Origin: Prochlorococcus sp. AG-409-P01
GTDB taxonomy: Bacteria > Cyanobacteriota > Cyanobacteriia > PCC-6307 > Cyanobiaceae
Length of the DNA stretch: 64,000 nucleotides
Assembly (NCBI GenBank): GCA_003215335.1
Contig: QCKM01000002.1
Coordinates: forward strand, 124,001 to 188,000
Direction: 5' to 3'
Shown: piece by piece, positions 62,982-64,000 of the stretch
Numbering within the stretch: the stretch's first letter is position 1
Layout: every line of letters starts with the position of its first letter
Made by a program: the position numbers and the translations under genes
The notes under the pieces: generated by a model
The model's input: the letters and a program-made list of their open reading frames with translations, nothing else
What the model was told of the DNA's origin: nothing
Databases searched by the model: none

Positions 62982-64000
62982 ATGTCTTCTGAATTTGTTT
63001 CTCCTGATGCGATAAGTGAAGCTACAAGTAAATTTTATGACCAATTTCCTTTTCCTTCTTCACCATTAATCTTTAACCTGCCTCAAGAATGTGATTGGCA
63101 CTTTTGTTTTGATGCTGTTTATTCGTTTTGTACAGGGGTGCACCCCTCTTATCGAAATATTTTCGAACCCATAAGAATTCTTGATGCAGGTTGTGGAAGT
63201 GGAGTGAGCACGAATTGTTTGGCATATTTCAACCAAGGTGCAGAAATCCTTGCAGTAGATATTTCTGGTGGAGCTCTTGAAGTTGCTGCTGAGCGATTGA
63301 GACGGTCTGGATGTATTGAATTCGTTGATTTGCGCTTTCATAAAGAAAGCCTTTTCAACCTAAGTGATGAGGGCTTATTTGATTATATAAATTCAATAGG
63401 TGTTTTGCATCATTTAAATGACCCTTCGGCCGGTTTGAAAGCTCTTTCCTCTCTGCTGAGTCCGTCAGGACTAATGCACATTTCTATTTATTCAAGTGCA
63501 GGCAGGTGGGCAATTCAACGAATTCATCGAACCCTTAATATGCTTGGTTTCAGTGACCATAAAGCAGATGTAAAACTTGCTCGAAAGCTCTTTGAAAATC
63601 TACCTTTTGATAATGAATTTCGTTGTAATTTCAAAAAAAAATGGTTTCGAGATTGTCAGGTTGATGCAGATTTTGCGGATATGTTTCTTCACCCTTATGA
63701 GACCAGTTTTAGTCTTGATGAATTGTTTGAATTAATCTCGGAGGTAGATTTGTATTTTGCTGGCTTCTCTAACCCTCAGGTTTGGGATTTGTCACGTCTT
63801 TTGCGTGGAGAATTCCTAGAGAGGGCAATATCTTTGTCTCAATTTGAACAATGGAAATTGATTGAAGAGCTTGATACGCAGATAATTAGCTTTGATTTTT
63901 TCTTGTCAAAGTCACCAATTTCAATTCATGAATGGAGCGATGACAATCAAATTCTCAACGCTACTGCAAAAATTAATCCTTGTTTTCCAAAAAATCTTCT
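62982..64000 (+). CDS. class I SAM-dependent methyltransferase, 5' part (runs off the window)
   Basis: ATG 62982 opens a frame that stays open to the window end, at least 339 codons. The first residues are SSEFVSPDAISEATSKFYDQ, and after FPFPSSPLIFNLPQE comes SAM motif I ILDAGCGSGVSTNCL, ILAVDISGGALEVAAERL, and NSIGVLHHLNDP, the Methyltransf_12/25 pattern. The C-terminal ~200 residues do not belong to the methyltransferase fold. The substrate is unknown. It follows a 285-bp gap and is divergent from ftsW. Confidence 0.85.
   Translation, partial: MSSEFVSPDAISEATSKFYDQFPFPSSPLIFNLPQECDWHFCFDAVYSFCTGVHPSYRNIFEPIRILDAGCGSGVSTNCLAYFNQGAEILAVDISGGALEVAAERLRRSGCIEFVDLRFHKESLFNLSDEGLFDYINSIGVLHHLNDPSAGLKALSSLLSPSGLMHISIYSSAGRWAIQRIHRTLNMLGFSDHKADVKLARKLFENLPFDNEFRCNFKKKWFRDCQVDADFADMFLHPYETSFSLDELFELISEVDLYFAGFSNPQVWDLSRLLRGEFLERAISLSQFEQWKLIEELDTQIISFDFFLSKSPISIHEWSDDNQILNATAKINPCFPKNL

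Overview
The window is a piece of a marine picocyanobacterial chromosome, most likely Prochlorococcus (a low-light-type or otherwise moderate-GC lineage) or a very close marine Synechococcus relative. The reasons are: a psbA product with the picocyanobacterial D1 sequence (Gln in the D1-130 position); RNA polymerase split into rpoB, rpoC1 and rpoC2; a 50-residue high-light-inducible protein next to rpoC2; a PII protein; a System II cytochrome c maturation pair; a biotin operon with the picocyanobacterial BioK esterase; and very short intergenic gaps with frequent 1-4 bp overlaps. GC content looks to be in the low forties by eye; I did not compute it. I see no phage, transposon, CRISPR or integrase sequence.

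Layout. 1-3.9 kb: end of the str operon (fusA, tufA, rpsJ), then a stand-alone Lon substrate-binding-domain protein. 3.9-8.7 kb: a membrane-anchored plastoquinone/tocopherol methyltransferase, pheA, a DUF1997 protein, and the rne-rnhB pair. 9-15.8 kb: a large radical SAM/DUF2344 protein, dapL, clpS, a CPBP intramembrane protease and a B12-binding radical SAM protein. 16.1-17.7 kb: psbA with a structured leader and a strong terminator, tRNA-Thr(CGU) and a DUF3493 membrane protein. 17.8-23.5 kb: the rimP-nusA-ylxR-infB operon on the minus strand. 23.7-28.3 kb: an HtrA protease, rpiA, hisD, rpsT and tatD. 28.5-39.2 kb: rpoB-rpoC1-rpoC2-hli-rlmN. 39.3-45.9 kb: a sodium/solute symporter, a small membrane protein missed by length cut-offs, a HEAT-repeat protein, the DUF2997-Ycf35-ferredoxin-aldo/keto reductase cluster, rsmG, a DnaJ-domain membrane protein and DUF3143. 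45.9-50.8 kb: the biotin operon bioF-bioK-bioC-bioD-(small open frame)-bioA on the minus strand. 50.9-57.8 kb: a Ski2/ISE2-like helicase, fumC, purB, a small hypothetical and tlyA. 57.8-59.4 kb: glnB (PII), two small proteins, a palindrome-rich gap and queF. 59.4-62.7 kb: ftsW-ccdA-ccsB. 63 kb to the end: the start of an SAM-dependent methyltransferase cut by the window edge.

How the genes work together. Most of the window is core information processing (translation factors, RNA polymerase, RNA decay, rRNA modification) mixed with photosynthesis support (D1, quinone methylation, cytochrome c assembly, HLIP) and amino acid, cofactor and nitrogen metabolism. No segment looks like an accessory island. 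The observations most worth a second look are the translationally tight DUF2997-Ycf35-ferredoxin-aldo/keto reductase cluster, the palindrome-rich gap upstream of queF, hairpins in the leaders of psbA, rpoB and bioA, an attenuator-like hairpin ahead of the gene preceding glnB, and two unlisted small membrane-protein candidates (41049-41195 and 47372-47530).
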